This document shows, piece after piece, positions 43,619 to 52,133 of a DNA stretch of 64,000 bases. The notes beneath the pieces were generated by a model, which was given only the letters and a program-made list of their open reading frames with translations, was not told the DNA's origin and ran no database searches. The translations under genes were made by a program, and so were the position numbers. Positions within the stretch are counted from its first letter, which is position 1. Every line of letters begins with the position of its first letter. Source of the stretch: Mycobacterium triplex (GTDB taxonomy: Bacteria; Actinomycetota; Actinomycetes; Mycobacteriales; Mycobacteriaceae); NCBI RefSeq assembly GCF_000689255.1, contig NZ_HG964446.1, positions 635,330 to 699,329 on the forward strand, given 5' to 3'.

Positions 43619-44383
43619 ATGCGCAAAGATCGCGGCATCAACCGGTGGGAGTTGATTACCTGCGCGCTCGCAGGCCATGTCACCTACGCGCCCGACGAAC
43701 AGGGGCTTGCCGACCGGCTCAGCGGCACGACCGGACTCGGTGCGGTATGGCGGTGCCTGCGCTGCGGGGAATTCGTCGTCGGCGAACCACACGGCCGGGG
43801 CCACGCAGAGGACGCTCCGATGATTATGCGCGGCAAGGCTTTACGACAAGCCATCATCATCCGTGCGCTTGCGGTCGAGCGGGTGTTCCGGGCGGTGGTG
43901 ATCGCGCTCGCGGCGTACGCGGTGTGGACGTTCCGCGGCGCACGGGGATCCATCCAGGCCACCCTCGACCGCGACCTGCCGATCTTCCGGGCCGCCGGAT
44001 TCAAGGTCGACCAGATGACGATCGTGCACGAGCTCGAAAAGGCGCTGGCCGCCAAACCTTCGACCTTGGCGCTGCTGACGCTGATGCTGACCTGCTACGC
44101 ACTGATCGAGGTGCTCGAGGCTGTCGGCCTGTGGTTGCTCAAGCGGTGGGGCGAATACTTCGCGGTGATCGCCACCGCGGTGTTTCTGCCGCTGGAGATC
44201 CACGACCTGGCCAAGGGCATCACGATGACGCGGCTGGTCACCTTCAGCATCAACATCTTGGCGGTGGTCTACCTGGTGGTCTCCAAGCGCCTGTTCGGCG
44301 CGCGTGGCGGCCGCAAAGCCTACGACGAGGAACGGCGCGGTGAGCAGCTCCTCGACGTGGAGCGGGCCGCTATGACGGCGTGA
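43619..44383 (+). CDS. DUF2127 membrane protein
   Basis: A 254-residue protein. The N-terminus has a small Cys pair (WRCLRCGEFVVG) that may bind zinc. Membrane segments follow (VFRAVVIALAAYAVWTF, LALLTLMLTCYALIEVLEAV, FAVIATAVFLPLEIHDLA, LVTFSINILAVVYLVV), with the EVLEAVGLWLLKRWGEYFA block typical of DUF2127. Function is not known for the family. It stands alone on the plus strand before a gene-poor stretch. Confidence 0.82.
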   Translation: MRKDRGINRWELITCALAGHVTYAPDEQGLADRLSGTTGLGAVWRCLRCGEFVVGEPHGRGHAEDAPMIMRGKALRQAIIIRALAVERVFRAVVIALAAYAVWTFRGARGSIQATLDRDLPIFRAAGFKVDQMTIVHELEKALAAKPSTLALLTLMLTCYALIEVLEAVGLWLLKRWGEYFAVIATAVFLPLEIHDLAKGITMTRLVTFSINILAVVYLVVSKRLFGARGGRKAYDEERRGEQLLDVERAAMTA

Positions 44384-45061
44384 TGCCCGCGGATGTGGCA
44401 GACTGGATTCTGCCCAGCGTTGGGCTAAGGGGTTTTCCCTTGAGGCAGCAGCATTTTCGCCGGCGTGAAGCTAAACGTGCCGTTTGGACACCACGATGGC
44501 GTGGAACGTGGCGAGCGGTACCGAACACCCCGGAATGTGCGCCATGCCACAAGCCGCATTTTCATTGCGTTTACCCGCTTGCTGCACACTTGTAAAACAG
44601 CTGCGGTGAAATACACGAGTCGGCTAACTAGACCGGCGAAGGAGGGGTCGAGACTGTGCAAACACTGCAGACCTTGATCAACCAGAGCGCTACCAACCTC
44701 GATGTAGTGGCCCCAATCAAAGCCCGCGCCTGTGACGCGCTGAACCTGGTCCGGAGAAGCAGGTCACGCGGGCAGTCAGATGACTCGCGCGTCATGCGCA
44801 GGGGCGCGGAGCGCTGCTGACCCTCTGATCGGGTCGATAGAACCGCCGGCGATGCCTGAGCCCACGGCCGGCGACTGAAGTTCGAGTTGGCCCCCCAACC
44901 GAGCGCGGTGACGCTCGGCGTCATCTTTGCGATCCCACAGCGATTCGATTGCCGCACAATCGTTTTCACCGGCGTCGCGGGCGGGGGTGGATCCGCGGCT
45001 GCACACCGTGACATCGTCATCGCCGACCAGGTGGCACCGCTGCACCTGCTCCGGGTGCTGG
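44384..45061. other. gene-poor stretch of 678 bases
   Basis: The first 270 bases are visibly richer in A and T than their neighbours and carry no gene I can support. A possible 54-codon ORF follows at 44656-44820 (listed separately). From 44821 to 45061 short frames on both strands have no recognisable domain. The stretch could hold a promoter or remnant DNA; no tRNA, repeat or terminator was recognised. Confidence 0.5.
44656..44820 (+). CDS. possible 54-residue small protein
   Basis: A GTG start is preceded by AAGGAGG ten bases upstream, one of the strongest ribosome-binding sites in the window. The product begins with QTLQTLINQSATNLDVVAPI and ends in a basic, Arg-rich tail with a final Cys. 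There is no signal peptide or membrane helix. I do not recognise it. The A/T-richer upstream region could carry its promoter. The strong Shine-Dalgarno is the only positive evidence. Confidence 0.4.
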   Translation: MQTLQTLINQSATNLDVVAPIKARACDALNLVRRSRSRGQSDDSRVMRRGAERC

Positions 45062-45643
45062 TCAGCCCCGGGTGTCCTGCGCGGCCCGGTCACGTTCGCG
45101 CCGGCGCGCCCGCGAGGCCCGCAGATTGGCGACGTTGCCACAGGTCTTCACGTTGCACCACACGCCGCTGTTGTTCTTCGAGCGGTCGTAGAACGTCGAT
45201 TCGCATGGGTGGTTGTGGCATTGCTTCAGTCGCCGCCAGGTGCCCGCTTGCTGGCTGAGCAGGATCTCACCCCAGAGCGCCGATGCCACCCAGCGCCAGC
45301 CGCTGCCGGCTGGTTCCAGCCGGACCGCGCCGCTGTCGGACACCGCCAACGACGCGGGAGCGAGCGCGCCCCCGGCGGGGGCATCCCCGCGTACCAGCTG
45401 TGCGATGGTGCCGCGCAGCGCGCGAAGCTTCGGTAGATCCGCATCGGTCAGGCCGGGCGGCGCGGCGCTGACGCCGCGTAGCTCGGACCACATCGGTACC
45501 GCGTCGGTCAGCCACTGCTGCGCGAGCGCGGTGTCGGCCAAGAGGTCGGGCTGGTGGACCGTGTTGAGGAAGTCGTGCACCAACCCGAGGCCCTCGGGCG
45601 CGGTCGTGAGTTCGAAGCGGTGTGACGCAGGCCATGCAGACAT
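45062..45643 (-). CDS. CGNR zinc-finger (ABATE-domain) regulator
   Basis: A 193-residue protein. The N-terminal ABATE-like domain (GLGLVHDFLNTVHQPDLLAD) is followed by a C-terminal CGNR zinc finger: CHNHPCESTFYDRSKNNSG, then CNVKTCGNVANLRASRARRR. The CGNR finger is thought to bind DNA. The ATG at 45643 is preferred to the TTG two codons before. It is divergent from an SDR gene with a dyad in between, so it probably controls that gene. Confidence 0.83.
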   Translation of the reverse strand: MSAWPASHRFELTTAPEGLGLVHDFLNTVHQPDLLADTALAQQWLTDAVPMWSELRGVSAAPPGLTDADLPKLRALRGTIAQLVRGDAPAGGALAPASLAVSDSGAVRLEPAGSGWRWVASALWGEILLSQQAGTWRRLKQCHNHPCESTFYDRSKNNSGVWCNVKTCGNVANLRASRARRRERDRAAQDTRG

Positions 45644-45656
45644 AATCAAATTCTAC

Positions 45657-45669
45657 TTGACTATGTCAA
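45657..45669. promoter_or_regulatory. dyad in the CGNR regulator/SDR spacer
   Basis: TTGAC-TAT-GTCAA is a perfect 13-base dyad, 14 bases before the CGNR gene start and 60 before the SDR start. TTGAC recurs at 45693 and GTCAA at 45713, so further half-sites exist. Candidate binding site of the CGNR regulator. Confidence 0.55.
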
Positions 45670-45728
45670 AACCGGCAATTAATTTGACAGAGGCAAAGCT
45701 GCTTCACCTAAGTCAAGGAGTGTGGATC

Positions 45729-46421
45729 ATGGTTAACATCAAGGGAGCGACGGTCGTGGTCACCGGCGGACAGCGCGGACTCGGCAAGGCCATCGTGGAC
45801 GAGTTTCTGAGTAGGGGCGCGGCCAAGGTCTACGCCACGGCGCGTACCCCCAAGCCCAGCACCGACCCGCGCGTCATAAGCGTCGCACTCGACGTGACCA
45901 AGGCGGATTCGGTTGCGGCCCTGGCGATTACGGCGTCGGACGCCGACATTGTGGTCAACAACGCCGGTATCATCGGCGCCGCCCAGCTGCTGACCAGCGA
46001 CATCGACGAGGTGCGGGAGGTGTTCGAGACCAACTACTTCGGTGCACTGCGGGTGGCCCAGGCGTTTGCGCCGATCCTGGCCGAAAACGGCGGCGGAGCC
46101 CTGGTCGACATCAGTTCCGTGCTGGCCTGGGTGGGCGGTTTCGGCGGCTACGGCGACTCCAAGGCCGCGATCTGGTCGATGACCAACTCGCTGCGCGTCG
46201 AACTCGAGAAGCAGGGCACGCTGGTCACGTCGGTGCACCTGAGCTACACCGACACCGACATGACCGCCGAGTTCTCCGTGCCGAAGAACGACCCGCGTGA
46301 CGTCGCACGGCAGATCGTCGACGGCATCCGGGACGGCGAGGGCGAGGTGCTCGCCGACCAGCACTCCCGCCAGGCCAAGGCCGCACTGGCCGGACCGGCC
46401 GAGTTGCTCCGCGCAAGCTGA
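45729..46421 (+). CDS. SDR oxidoreductase
   Basis: A 230-residue SDR: VTGGQRGLG cofactor loop, NNAGIIGA, Ser in DISSVLAWVG, and YGDSK as the Tyr-Lys pair. The ATG at 45729 has AAGGAG eight bases upstream and was chosen over longer frames crossing the divergent CGNR gene. It is the short, carbonyl-reductase-like type. Probable target of the CGNR regulator. Confidence 0.87.
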   Translation: MVNIKGATVVVTGGQRGLGKAIVDEFLSRGAAKVYATARTPKPSTDPRVISVALDVTKADSVAALAITASDADIVVNNAGIIGAAQLLTSDIDEVREVFETNYFGALRVAQAFAPILAENGGGALVDISSVLAWVGGFGGYGDSKAAIWSMTNSLRVELEKQGTLVTSVHLSYTDTDMTAEFSVPKNDPRDVARQIVDGIRDGEGEVLADQHSRQAKAALAGPAELLRAS

Positions 46422-46491
46422 GACTCACCCGCCATGGGGGTTGGCACTAGGCCGGCCCCCATCGGCGTGCCCGACGTGTTTGGATTGGCCT

Positions 46492-46950
46492 ATGGCCGAT
46501 ACGGATCCCGAAGGCATTGTCAGCGCCACGCGCTTCATCTCGGCCAGCGCCGAGCGAATCTTCGAACTGATCGCCGAGCCGTCGAGTCAGCCGAGCTGGG
46601 ACGGGAACAACAACCTGGCCTCCTCGGCTCCCGGGCAGCGCGTCCACGCGGTCGGTGACGTGTTCAAGACGACGTTGACCAACGGCGCGGTGCGGGAGAA
46701 TCACGTCGTGGAGTTCATCGAAGGCACCAAGATCGCTTGGCGTCCAGCAGAACCCGGCAAGAAACCGCCCGGTCACCTGTGGCGCTGGGAGCTCAGCGAG
46801 ATCAATCCCACCCTGACCAATGTCACCCACACGTACGACTTCACCGCGTTGACCGACACGACGCGGCTGGAGAAGGCGCGTTCGACCACGCCCGAGATGT
46901 TGCGCGAGTCGATGGACAAGCTCGCCATGCTCGCCCAGCAGCTCGGGTAG
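46492..46950 (+). CDS. SRPBCC-fold protein
   Basis: A 152-residue helix-grip protein: ATRFISASAERIFELIAEPS, then WDGNNN, LWRWELSEINPTLTNVTHTY, and a long final helix. It is related to the protein at 24943-25416 by the shared WRWxxxxxxPTLTxVT block. Starts at the ATG at 46492; an earlier in-frame start would overlap the SDR. Probably binds a hydrophobic ligand; otherwise unassigned. Confidence 0.8.
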   Translation: MADTDPEGIVSATRFISASAERIFELIAEPSSQPSWDGNNNLASSAPGQRVHAVGDVFKTTLTNGAVRENHVVEFIEGTKIAWRPAEPGKKPPGHLWRWELSEINPTLTNVTHTYDFTALTDTTRLEKARSTTPEMLRESMDKLAMLAQQLG

Positions 46951-47025
46951 CAGCCCGCCGAAGCGCCCGAGTCATTGCTGCCGCTGCCGGTGCGCGGTCA
47001 TCCGGCGTTCAGGCGCGACTGAGCT

Positions 47026-47763
47026 TCAGCCCTTTTTGGCGCGCACCCACTGGAACGTGCCGATGTCCTTGACTCGCACGCTGGCGAATCCGTTGTCTTC
47101 CAGGATGTCGCCGATTTCGTCTTCGCCGAATATGTGCGCCCCGATGTTGGGCAGCAGTCGCCAGGCCCGCGCGGCCCGCCCAGCGGTCGGGACCATGATG
47201 ACCAGTCGTCCGCCGGGCCGCAGCACCCGCGCCATCTCGGCCAACGCCGCGGCCGGATCCGGCACCAATTGCAGCACCGCCATCGAGACCACCGCATCGA
47301 TGGTGTCGTCGCGCAGCGGAAGTCGTTGTGCGTCAGCCCTTATGAAGCCGACGTGCGGGCCTGCCTCATTGCGCACGGCGCGGGCCAGCATCGCCTCGGA
47401 AATGTCCACGCCCAGGGCGAGTCCGTCCTTGCCCGCGGCGCGGGCCAGCGAGGCGGTGACGGTGCCCGGACCGGATCCGACGTCCAGCACAGTTCCGCCC
47501 GGCGGGATGTCCAGCCAGTCGGCGGGGTTTTGCAACGCGGTGAGCAGCCGTCGTGAGAACGCCTGGGCATGGTCGTAGAGCAGCGAGCCGATGGGCGATG
47601 CCCACGCGGCCTGGATCGGGCCGGTGTTCTTGGCAACGTGCTCCGATTCGGCGCCGAGCAGATCCAGATAACCGTTGCCGGCGTCCGGATTCGCCGGCGG
47701 ATCGGCAAGCAGGTCCAGCGCTTTGCGCAATGCGGGAGGAAGGGAGACGTGTACGTCCGTCAT
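47026..47763 (-). CDS. SAM-dependent methyltransferase
   Basis: A 245-residue class I methyltransferase. Motif I VLDVGSGPGTVT is near residue 92, the acidic strand end in LGVDISEAML, then FIRADAQRLPLRDDTIDAVV and VLRPGGRLVIMVP. The ATG at 47763 has GGAGGAAGGGAG-like purines downstream rather than upstream, so the start is moderately sure; a GTG upstream is possible. The substrate is unknown. It is divergent from nothing close; the cyclase gene lies upstream on the same strand. Confidence 0.83.
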   Translation of the reverse strand: MTDVHVSLPPALRKALDLLADPPANPDAGNGYLDLLGAESEHVAKNTGPIQAAWASPIGSLLYDHAQAFSRRLLTALQNPADWLDIPPGGTVLDVGSGPGTVTASLARAAGKDGLALGVDISEAMLARAVRNEAGPHVGFIRADAQRLPLRDDTIDAVVSMAVLQLVPDPAAALAEMARVLRPGGRLVIMVPTAGRAARAWRLLPNIGAHIFGEDEIGDILEDNGFASVRVKDIGTFQWVRAKKG

Positions 47764-47886
47764 GCGTACTCCTTCGATCAAATACCAAGCTGTACGCCGA
47801 AATACGGGAGCCGCGACGTTGACAGTCCCCAACGCAGCCTACGCGCGGCCACCGGGCGCCTCGACCCGCCGAGAATGTGGCCTTCG

Positions 47887-49266
47887 TTAACGCTTGACGA
47901 CGGCGTGCTCGCTCACCAGGGCATAGAGCCGCCACTCGCCCGGCACGCCCTTGAGGGCGCTCTCGCCGCGATCGGTGAACCGGTGCCGCGACCCGGTGAC
48001 GATGTCGCGCAGCGTCGACGACACCAATACCTCGCTGGGGCCGGCCAGGGCGGCGACCCGGGCGCCGATGTGCACGGCCATGCCGGCGATGTCGTCCTTG
48101 ACGGCGCCGCCGCGCACCTCGACCTCACCCGCGTGGATTCCGACCCGCACCTCGATCCCGAGCACCCGGACCGCGTCGACGATGGCGTCCGCACACGCGA
48201 TCGCGGCGCTCGGGCTGCTGAACGTGGCGACGAATCCGTCGCCGGCCGTGTTGACTTCGCGGCCGGAGAAGCGCTGCAGTTCTTGGCGCACGATGGCGTC
48301 GTGGTTGTCCAGCAGATCGCGCCAGCGATCATCACCGAGCAGGGCGGCCCGTTCGGTCGAGCCGACGATGTCGGTGAACACGATCGTGGTCAGCAGGCGC
48401 TCGGCGTCCGAGCCGCCGCGCAGGCCGGTGATGAACTCCTCGATCTCGTCGAGCATCGGCGCGGTGTCGCCCACCCAGTACAGGGAGTCTTCGCCGGGCA
48501 GCTCGACCAGGCGCGAGCCGGCGACGTGCTCGGCAAGGTAATGGCCATGCCCGATCGGGGCGAATTCCGGATTGTCGCGGTGCAGGATCAGCGTCGGTGC
48601 GGTGACGCGCGGCAACACGTCGCGCACGTCGGAGCGCCGGATGGTGTCGATGAAGAGCCGGGCCATGCTCGGGGAGGCCGCCCGGTTGCCCGCGTGGTCC
48701 CACCACGCGCGGAACGCATCGTCGGCGGCCACGGACGGCGCGATGATGCCGAGCATGTCGAAGCCCTGCTCGACGGCGTCCGGTTCGATCCCGATCGTCG
48801 TGTACGGTTCCGCGGCGCTCTCGTCGCTGCCGATCGGGTAGTCGGGACCACGCAGCGTCCTGGCCCCACCGTTGAAGATCACCAGGTTGCTGACTCGCTC
48901 GGGGAAATCCGCGGCGAGCACCAGCCCGGCCATTGAGGTGAAACCGGGGGCGAAGATCGTCGCCCGTTCACACCCGATCGCGTCCATCACGGCGATCGCG
49001 TCCTGTGCCCAGGATTTCGGCCCGATCATGTCCAGCGAAGGGAGCCGCGACGACAGGCCGATCCCGCGCTGGTCGAACCGGATCACCCGGCAAAACGACG
49101 CCAGCCGACGGTGAAAGCGGTACATCGACGGCTCGCTGTCGACACAGTCAATCGGAATGAGTGGGCCCGGCAGCACCAGCAAGTCGATCGGACCATCGCC
49201 AAAGACCTGATAGGCGATGTCGATCTCGCCGCAACTGGCGTACCGGGTCCGCGGAACCGGCGCCAC
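47887..49266 (-). CDS. alpha/beta-hydrolase - class III adenylyl cyclase fusion (Rv1900c/LipJ-like)
   Basis: A 459-residue two-domain protein, nearly the length of M. tuberculosis Rv1900c (LipJ). Residues 1-280 are an alpha/beta hydrolase; the elbow is degenerate (GFTSMAG, Ser111) and the usual His position reads GEDSLYW, so hydrolysis is doubtful. Residues 290-459 are a class III cyclase: metal Asp299 (FTDIVGS) and Asp343 (AGDGF), Asn339 in place of the substrate-specifying Lys, Asp392 kept, His399 in place of the transition-state Asn, and Arg403 kept. Asn339 and His399 correspond to the unusual Asn342 and His402 I recall for Rv1900c. It should make cAMP, perhaps weakly. Confidence 0.88.
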   Translation of the reverse strand: MAPVPRTRYASCGEIDIAYQVFGDGPIDLLVLPGPLIPIDCVDSEPSMYRFHRRLASFCRVIRFDQRGIGLSSRLPSLDMIGPKSWAQDAIAVMDAIGCERATIFAPGFTSMAGLVLAADFPERVSNLVIFNGGARTLRGPDYPIGSDESAAEPYTTIGIEPDAVEQGFDMLGIIAPSVAADDAFRAWWDHAGNRAASPSMARLFIDTIRRSDVRDVLPRVTAPTLILHRDNPEFAPIGHGHYLAEHVAGSRLVELPGEDSLYWVGDTAPMLDEIEEFITGLRGGSDAERLLTTIVFTDIVGSTERAALLGDDRWRDLLDNHDAIVRQELQRFSGREVNTAGDGFVATFSSPSAAIACADAIVDAVRVLGIEVRVGIHAGEVEVRGGAVKDDIAGMAVHIGARVAALAGPSEVLVSSTLRDIVTGSRHRFTDRGESALKGVPGEWRLYALVSEHAVVKR

Positions 49267-49297
49267 GTCACCAGGCTAATGCAGGGCTAGGACAAGG

Positions 49298-49897
49298 TCA
49301 GGCCAAGTCGCCGATGATCGGGACCAGGTAGCGCGCGGCGTACTTGCGCACCGCGGCGTGATCGGAGATGTCGAGCCGGTCGGTGGGGAACACGATGATG
49401 CCCAGCGCCACCCGCAGCAGCACGTCGGCGATGTTGGCCAGGTCGGCATCGGGGATGTCGGCGCCGCATCGACGCAGCGTGTGTGCGATCCCGGCGGCGA
49501 ATTGGCCGATCGGGAAGGCGTGCGACCGGGAGAACAGCCCGAACAGCTCGGGCTCGCTTTCCACGATGCGCGAGTACAGCGGGGAGTCCTGGACCAGGCG
49601 CACCCCCAGCGTGAAGGCCTCGATCACCGCTTCGGCCGGAGTGCAGCCGGCGGTGGCCCGGTCCAAGGTGGCGAAGAACAGCTCGCCCTCGCGGCGCACC
49701 ACCCGTTCGACGAGATCGTCCTTGGTGGGAAACCGCCGGTAGACGGTGCTGCGACTGACCCCGGCCCGGGCGGCGACGTCCTCGATGTTCGCGCGGCGCA
49801 CGCCGTAGGTCTCGAAGACCGCTCGCGCGGTGTCCAGGATGGTGTCGTCGATGTCGGCGGTGTCGACGAGACTGCCGTCACGGCTGCGGTTTCGCAC
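49298..49897 (-). CDS. TetR-family transcriptional regulator
   Basis: A 199-residue TetR protein with RRANIEDVAARAGVSRSTVY and RRFPTKDDL as the DNA-binding unit, followed by a helical domain (RIVESEPELFGLFSRSHAF). It is divergent from a DUF2236 oxygenase gene, and a perfect 28-base dyad lies in the spacer 43 bases from its ATG. It almost surely represses that oxygenase gene and itself. Confidence 0.9.
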   Translation of the reverse strand: MRNRSRDGSLVDTADIDDTILDTARAVFETYGVRRANIEDVAARAGVSRSTVYRRFPTKDDLVERVVRREGELFFATLDRATAGCTPAEAVIEAFTLGVRLVQDSPLYSRIVESEPELFGLFSRSHAFPIGQFAAGIAHTLRRCGADIPDADLANIADVLLRVALGIIVFPTDRLDISDHAAVRKYAARYLVPIIGDLA

Positions 49898-49940
49898 GGA
49901 TCACGACCTCCCTCGGCACTGTCGACGCCGGAATGCTACG

Positions 49941-49968
49941 GTGACACAAAGATACATCTTTGTGTCAC
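49941..49968. promoter_or_regulatory. perfect 28-base operator dyad
   Basis: GTGACACAAAGAT (49941-49953), the centre AC, then ATCTTTGTGTCAC (49956-49968): 13-base arms with no mismatch. It lies between divergent tetR and DUF2236 oxygenase genes, 21 bases before the oxygenase ATG. It is the most symmetrical operator in the window. Confidence 0.85.
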
Positions 49969-49989
49969 TGACTCACGGGGAGGTTGGGC

Positions 49990-50940
49990 ATGACTACCCT
50001 CAATGACCGGTCGGCCGGCGCCCGTTTCGACAGTGGCGTGCGGGAGGCGGTCCCCATCGTGGTTGAGGGGCAGGTCGACGACGAGACCGCGGCGCGGCTC
50101 GGGCCCGATTCGTTGATCTGGAAGTTCTACGGCGATCACCGCACCCAATTCTTCGGGTTCCAGCGCGTTGCCGGTGTGGAGAACTGCATCGAGCAGCTTG
50201 CCCAGGGCGTGCTTGACCACTCGGTGATCTTCAGCGACACGTTGGGCCGGGCCAAGCGAACCGCGCCGCCGTTGATGAAGACCGTCTACTCCGACGCCCC
50301 GCACGAGTGGGGTCGCAAGGTCCGCGACTTTCACAAACCGATCAAGGGCACCATCAGCGACGGCTCGCGGTATCACGCCCTGAATCCCGAGTTGTTCTAT
50401 TGGGCGCACGCGACTTTCGTCGATCAGGTCATCTACAACACCGACACGTTCATCCGCCGGCTGTCGGACGCGGAGAAGGAACAGATCTTCGACGAAGGCA
50501 AGGTCTGGTACAGCCTCTACGGCGTCAGCGGTCGCGGCCAGCCGGAGACCTACGCCGACTTCGTCGCCTATTGGGACGACATGCTCGAGCGGTTCGTGCC
50601 GCACAAGACGGTGCTGTACGGCACCGGCTACATCCGTAAGGGCATTCCCGGACCGCGCTGGATGCCCAAGGAAATCTGGAAGGTGCTGTCCGCGCCGTTG
50701 AACGCCTACACCCGTCTCGTGCTGGTCGGAACCATGCCGCCGCAGATGCGTGAAGTGTGCCAGTTGCAGTGGGATGCCAAGAAGGAGAAGCGATTTCAGC
50801 GGTTTGCCGCCGTCGTGCGGGCACTGAACCCGGTGTTCAACCGGCTTCCGCTCTGGTTTCTCTACACGCCATGGGCGGTGACGGCCTGGCGCCGGGCGGG
50901 CGTTGACCCGCGCCGGCTGCACAACCGCGCGGCTAGCTGA
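49990..50940 (+). CDS. DUF2236 (mpaB/latex-clearing-like) oxygenase
   Basis: A 316-residue protein of the DUF2236 family, which includes the rubber oxygenase Lcp, a b-type haem enzyme, and fungal MpaB. Typical blocks are WKFYGDHRTQFFGFQRV, ISDGSRYHALNPELFYWAHA, TFVDQVIYNTDTF and LFGA-like helices at the end. The ATG at 49990 has GGGAGG six bases upstream. It lacks a signal peptide. It may cleave or oxidise an isoprenoid or lipid double bond; TetR control points to an inducible substrate. Confidence 0.85.
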   Translation: MTTLNDRSAGARFDSGVREAVPIVVEGQVDDETAARLGPDSLIWKFYGDHRTQFFGFQRVAGVENCIEQLAQGVLDHSVIFSDTLGRAKRTAPPLMKTVYSDAPHEWGRKVRDFHKPIKGTISDGSRYHALNPELFYWAHATFVDQVIYNTDTFIRRLSDAEKEQIFDEGKVWYSLYGVSGRGQPETYADFVAYWDDMLERFVPHKTVLYGTGYIRKGIPGPRWMPKEIWKVLSAPLNAYTRLVLVGTMPPQMREVCQLQWDAKKEKRFQRFAAVVRALNPVFNRLPLWFLYTPWAVTAWRRAGVDPRRLHNRAAS

Positions 50941-51922
50941 TCCGCAGCAGCCGTTCGGCGTTGCCGTGTGCGATCTTCTCCCGGTCGGCGGGCGACAGCA
51001 TCGTCTGCTCGAAGCCCCGGACTGCCTCGTAGGAGGACTCGTACGGGTAATCGACGGAGAACATCAGCGCGTCGGCGCCGACCTCCAGCACGGCTCCTTT
51101 CATCACCGCGGGTGAGAACACACCGCTGTTGGTGAAGACGATGTTGGTGCCGAGGTAGGTCGACGGCGCGCGCCGCAACGTGCAGGTCTGCGCCAGCGAC
51201 GTCGACGCGAAGCGGGAGTCGATGCGGCTGCGCTGGAACGGCAGGAACTCGCCCATGTGTCCCAAGATCATCGTCGCTCCGGGGTGCCGGTCGAACACGC
51301 CGCTGAACAGGATCCGTAGCGCATGTCCGCCGACTTCGGCGGCCCAACTCCAGGTCGCGCCGTACAGCTCCGGGCGCCCCTCGATGACCTGCCAGTGATC
51401 GGCCGGGGGTGCGCCGGGGTGCAAATACAGTGGCACGCCAAGGGATTCCACCGCCGCCCACACCTCGTCGTATTCGGGCCCGTCCAGGTAGCGGCCGCCG
51501 GGTCCGGTGATGCAGTCGTTGACCAGGGCGCCGCAGAAGCCGTCCTGGGTGACGGCGCGTTCCAGTTCGGCCACCGCGGCGGCGGGATCCTGCAAGGGCA
51601 ACGCCGCGAATCCGCGGAAGCGATCCGGATTTTCGCTGATCGCCTTGGCCAGGTAGTCATTGGCGAAGCGGGCGTTGTCGCGGGCCCGTTCGGCGTCGAT
51701 GTCGACCTGCAGCCCGGGCGACGTCAGGGAGAGCACCTGGATGTCGATGCCGGCGTCGTCCATCTCCGCCAACCGGTGCTCGCCGACGTCGGGGAGCCGG
51801 AGTTCGCAACGCTGGGCGTATTCGGCCGTCATGCGCTTCTGCAGCTGCTGGTGCTCCGCAGTGGGCTGGCGCTCGGCGAGTTCGGGGATGAAGAACGCTT
51901 CCTCTAAAGCGATGTAGCGCAT
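50933..51922 (-). CDS. metal amidohydrolase, gamma-resorcylate-decarboxylase-like
   Basis: A 329-residue amidohydrolase-2 family (ACMSD) protein. Candidate metal ligands are Glu8 (ALEEAF), His168 (LYLHPG), His222 (ILGHMGEF) and Asp291 (FSVDYPYE), which sit at nearly the same positions as in gamma-resorcylate decarboxylase. It probably decarboxylates a hydroxybenzoate-like acid or hydrolyses a related compound. The stop overlaps the convergent oxygenase by eight bases. Confidence 0.85.
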   Translation of the reverse strand: MRYIALEEAFFIPELAERQPTAEHQQLQKRMTAEYAQRCELRLPDVGEHRLAEMDDAGIDIQVLSLTSPGLQVDIDAERARDNARFANDYLAKAISENPDRFRGFAALPLQDPAAAVAELERAVTQDGFCGALVNDCITGPGGRYLDGPEYDEVWAAVESLGVPLYLHPGAPPADHWQVIEGRPELYGATWSWAAEVGGHALRILFSGVFDRHPGATMILGHMGEFLPFQRSRIDSRFASTSLAQTCTLRRAPSTYLGTNIVFTNSGVFSPAVMKGAVLEVGADALMFSVDYPYESSYEAVRGFEQTMLSPADREKIAHGNAERLLRIS

Positions 51923-52014
51923 CGGGTTTCCTCACTGTCGGATTACTGTGTCTCCCTTCGACTCTGCGCCCCGGCCTGCTATTTGTGAAATGAATATCTC
52001 GCATAGAGAGTATG

Positions 52015-52035
52015 TCTGCGACGCATATTCGCAGA
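52015..52035. promoter_or_regulatory. dyad in the amidohydrolase/SDR spacer
   Basis: TCTGCGA-N7-TCGCAGA is a perfect dyad with 7-base arms in the 211-base divergent spacer. A second, imperfect CTC/GAG repeat (51996-52010) is just left of it and shares the core CGCATA. This A/T-richer patch probably holds the promoters of both genes. Confidence 0.5.
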
Positions 52036-52133
52036 GTTGAGCCGATGGGTGGTGACTCGGGCGGAAACTCGTGGTTACCTCAAGGCATATCTGAGCATCC
52101 CGCTACGTCAGCCCGAGCGTGAGGAGCGCAGCA

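Noticed and set aside
44465..44677. Plus-strand frame of 70 codons in the gene-poor patch
   Set aside because: Basic, unpatterned sequence and no ribosome site; the GTG at 44656 has much stronger translation signals.
44776..45141. Minus-strand frame of 121 codons beside the CGNR gene
   Set aside because: No domain, no ribosome site, and part of it lies opposite or inside the CGNR gene.
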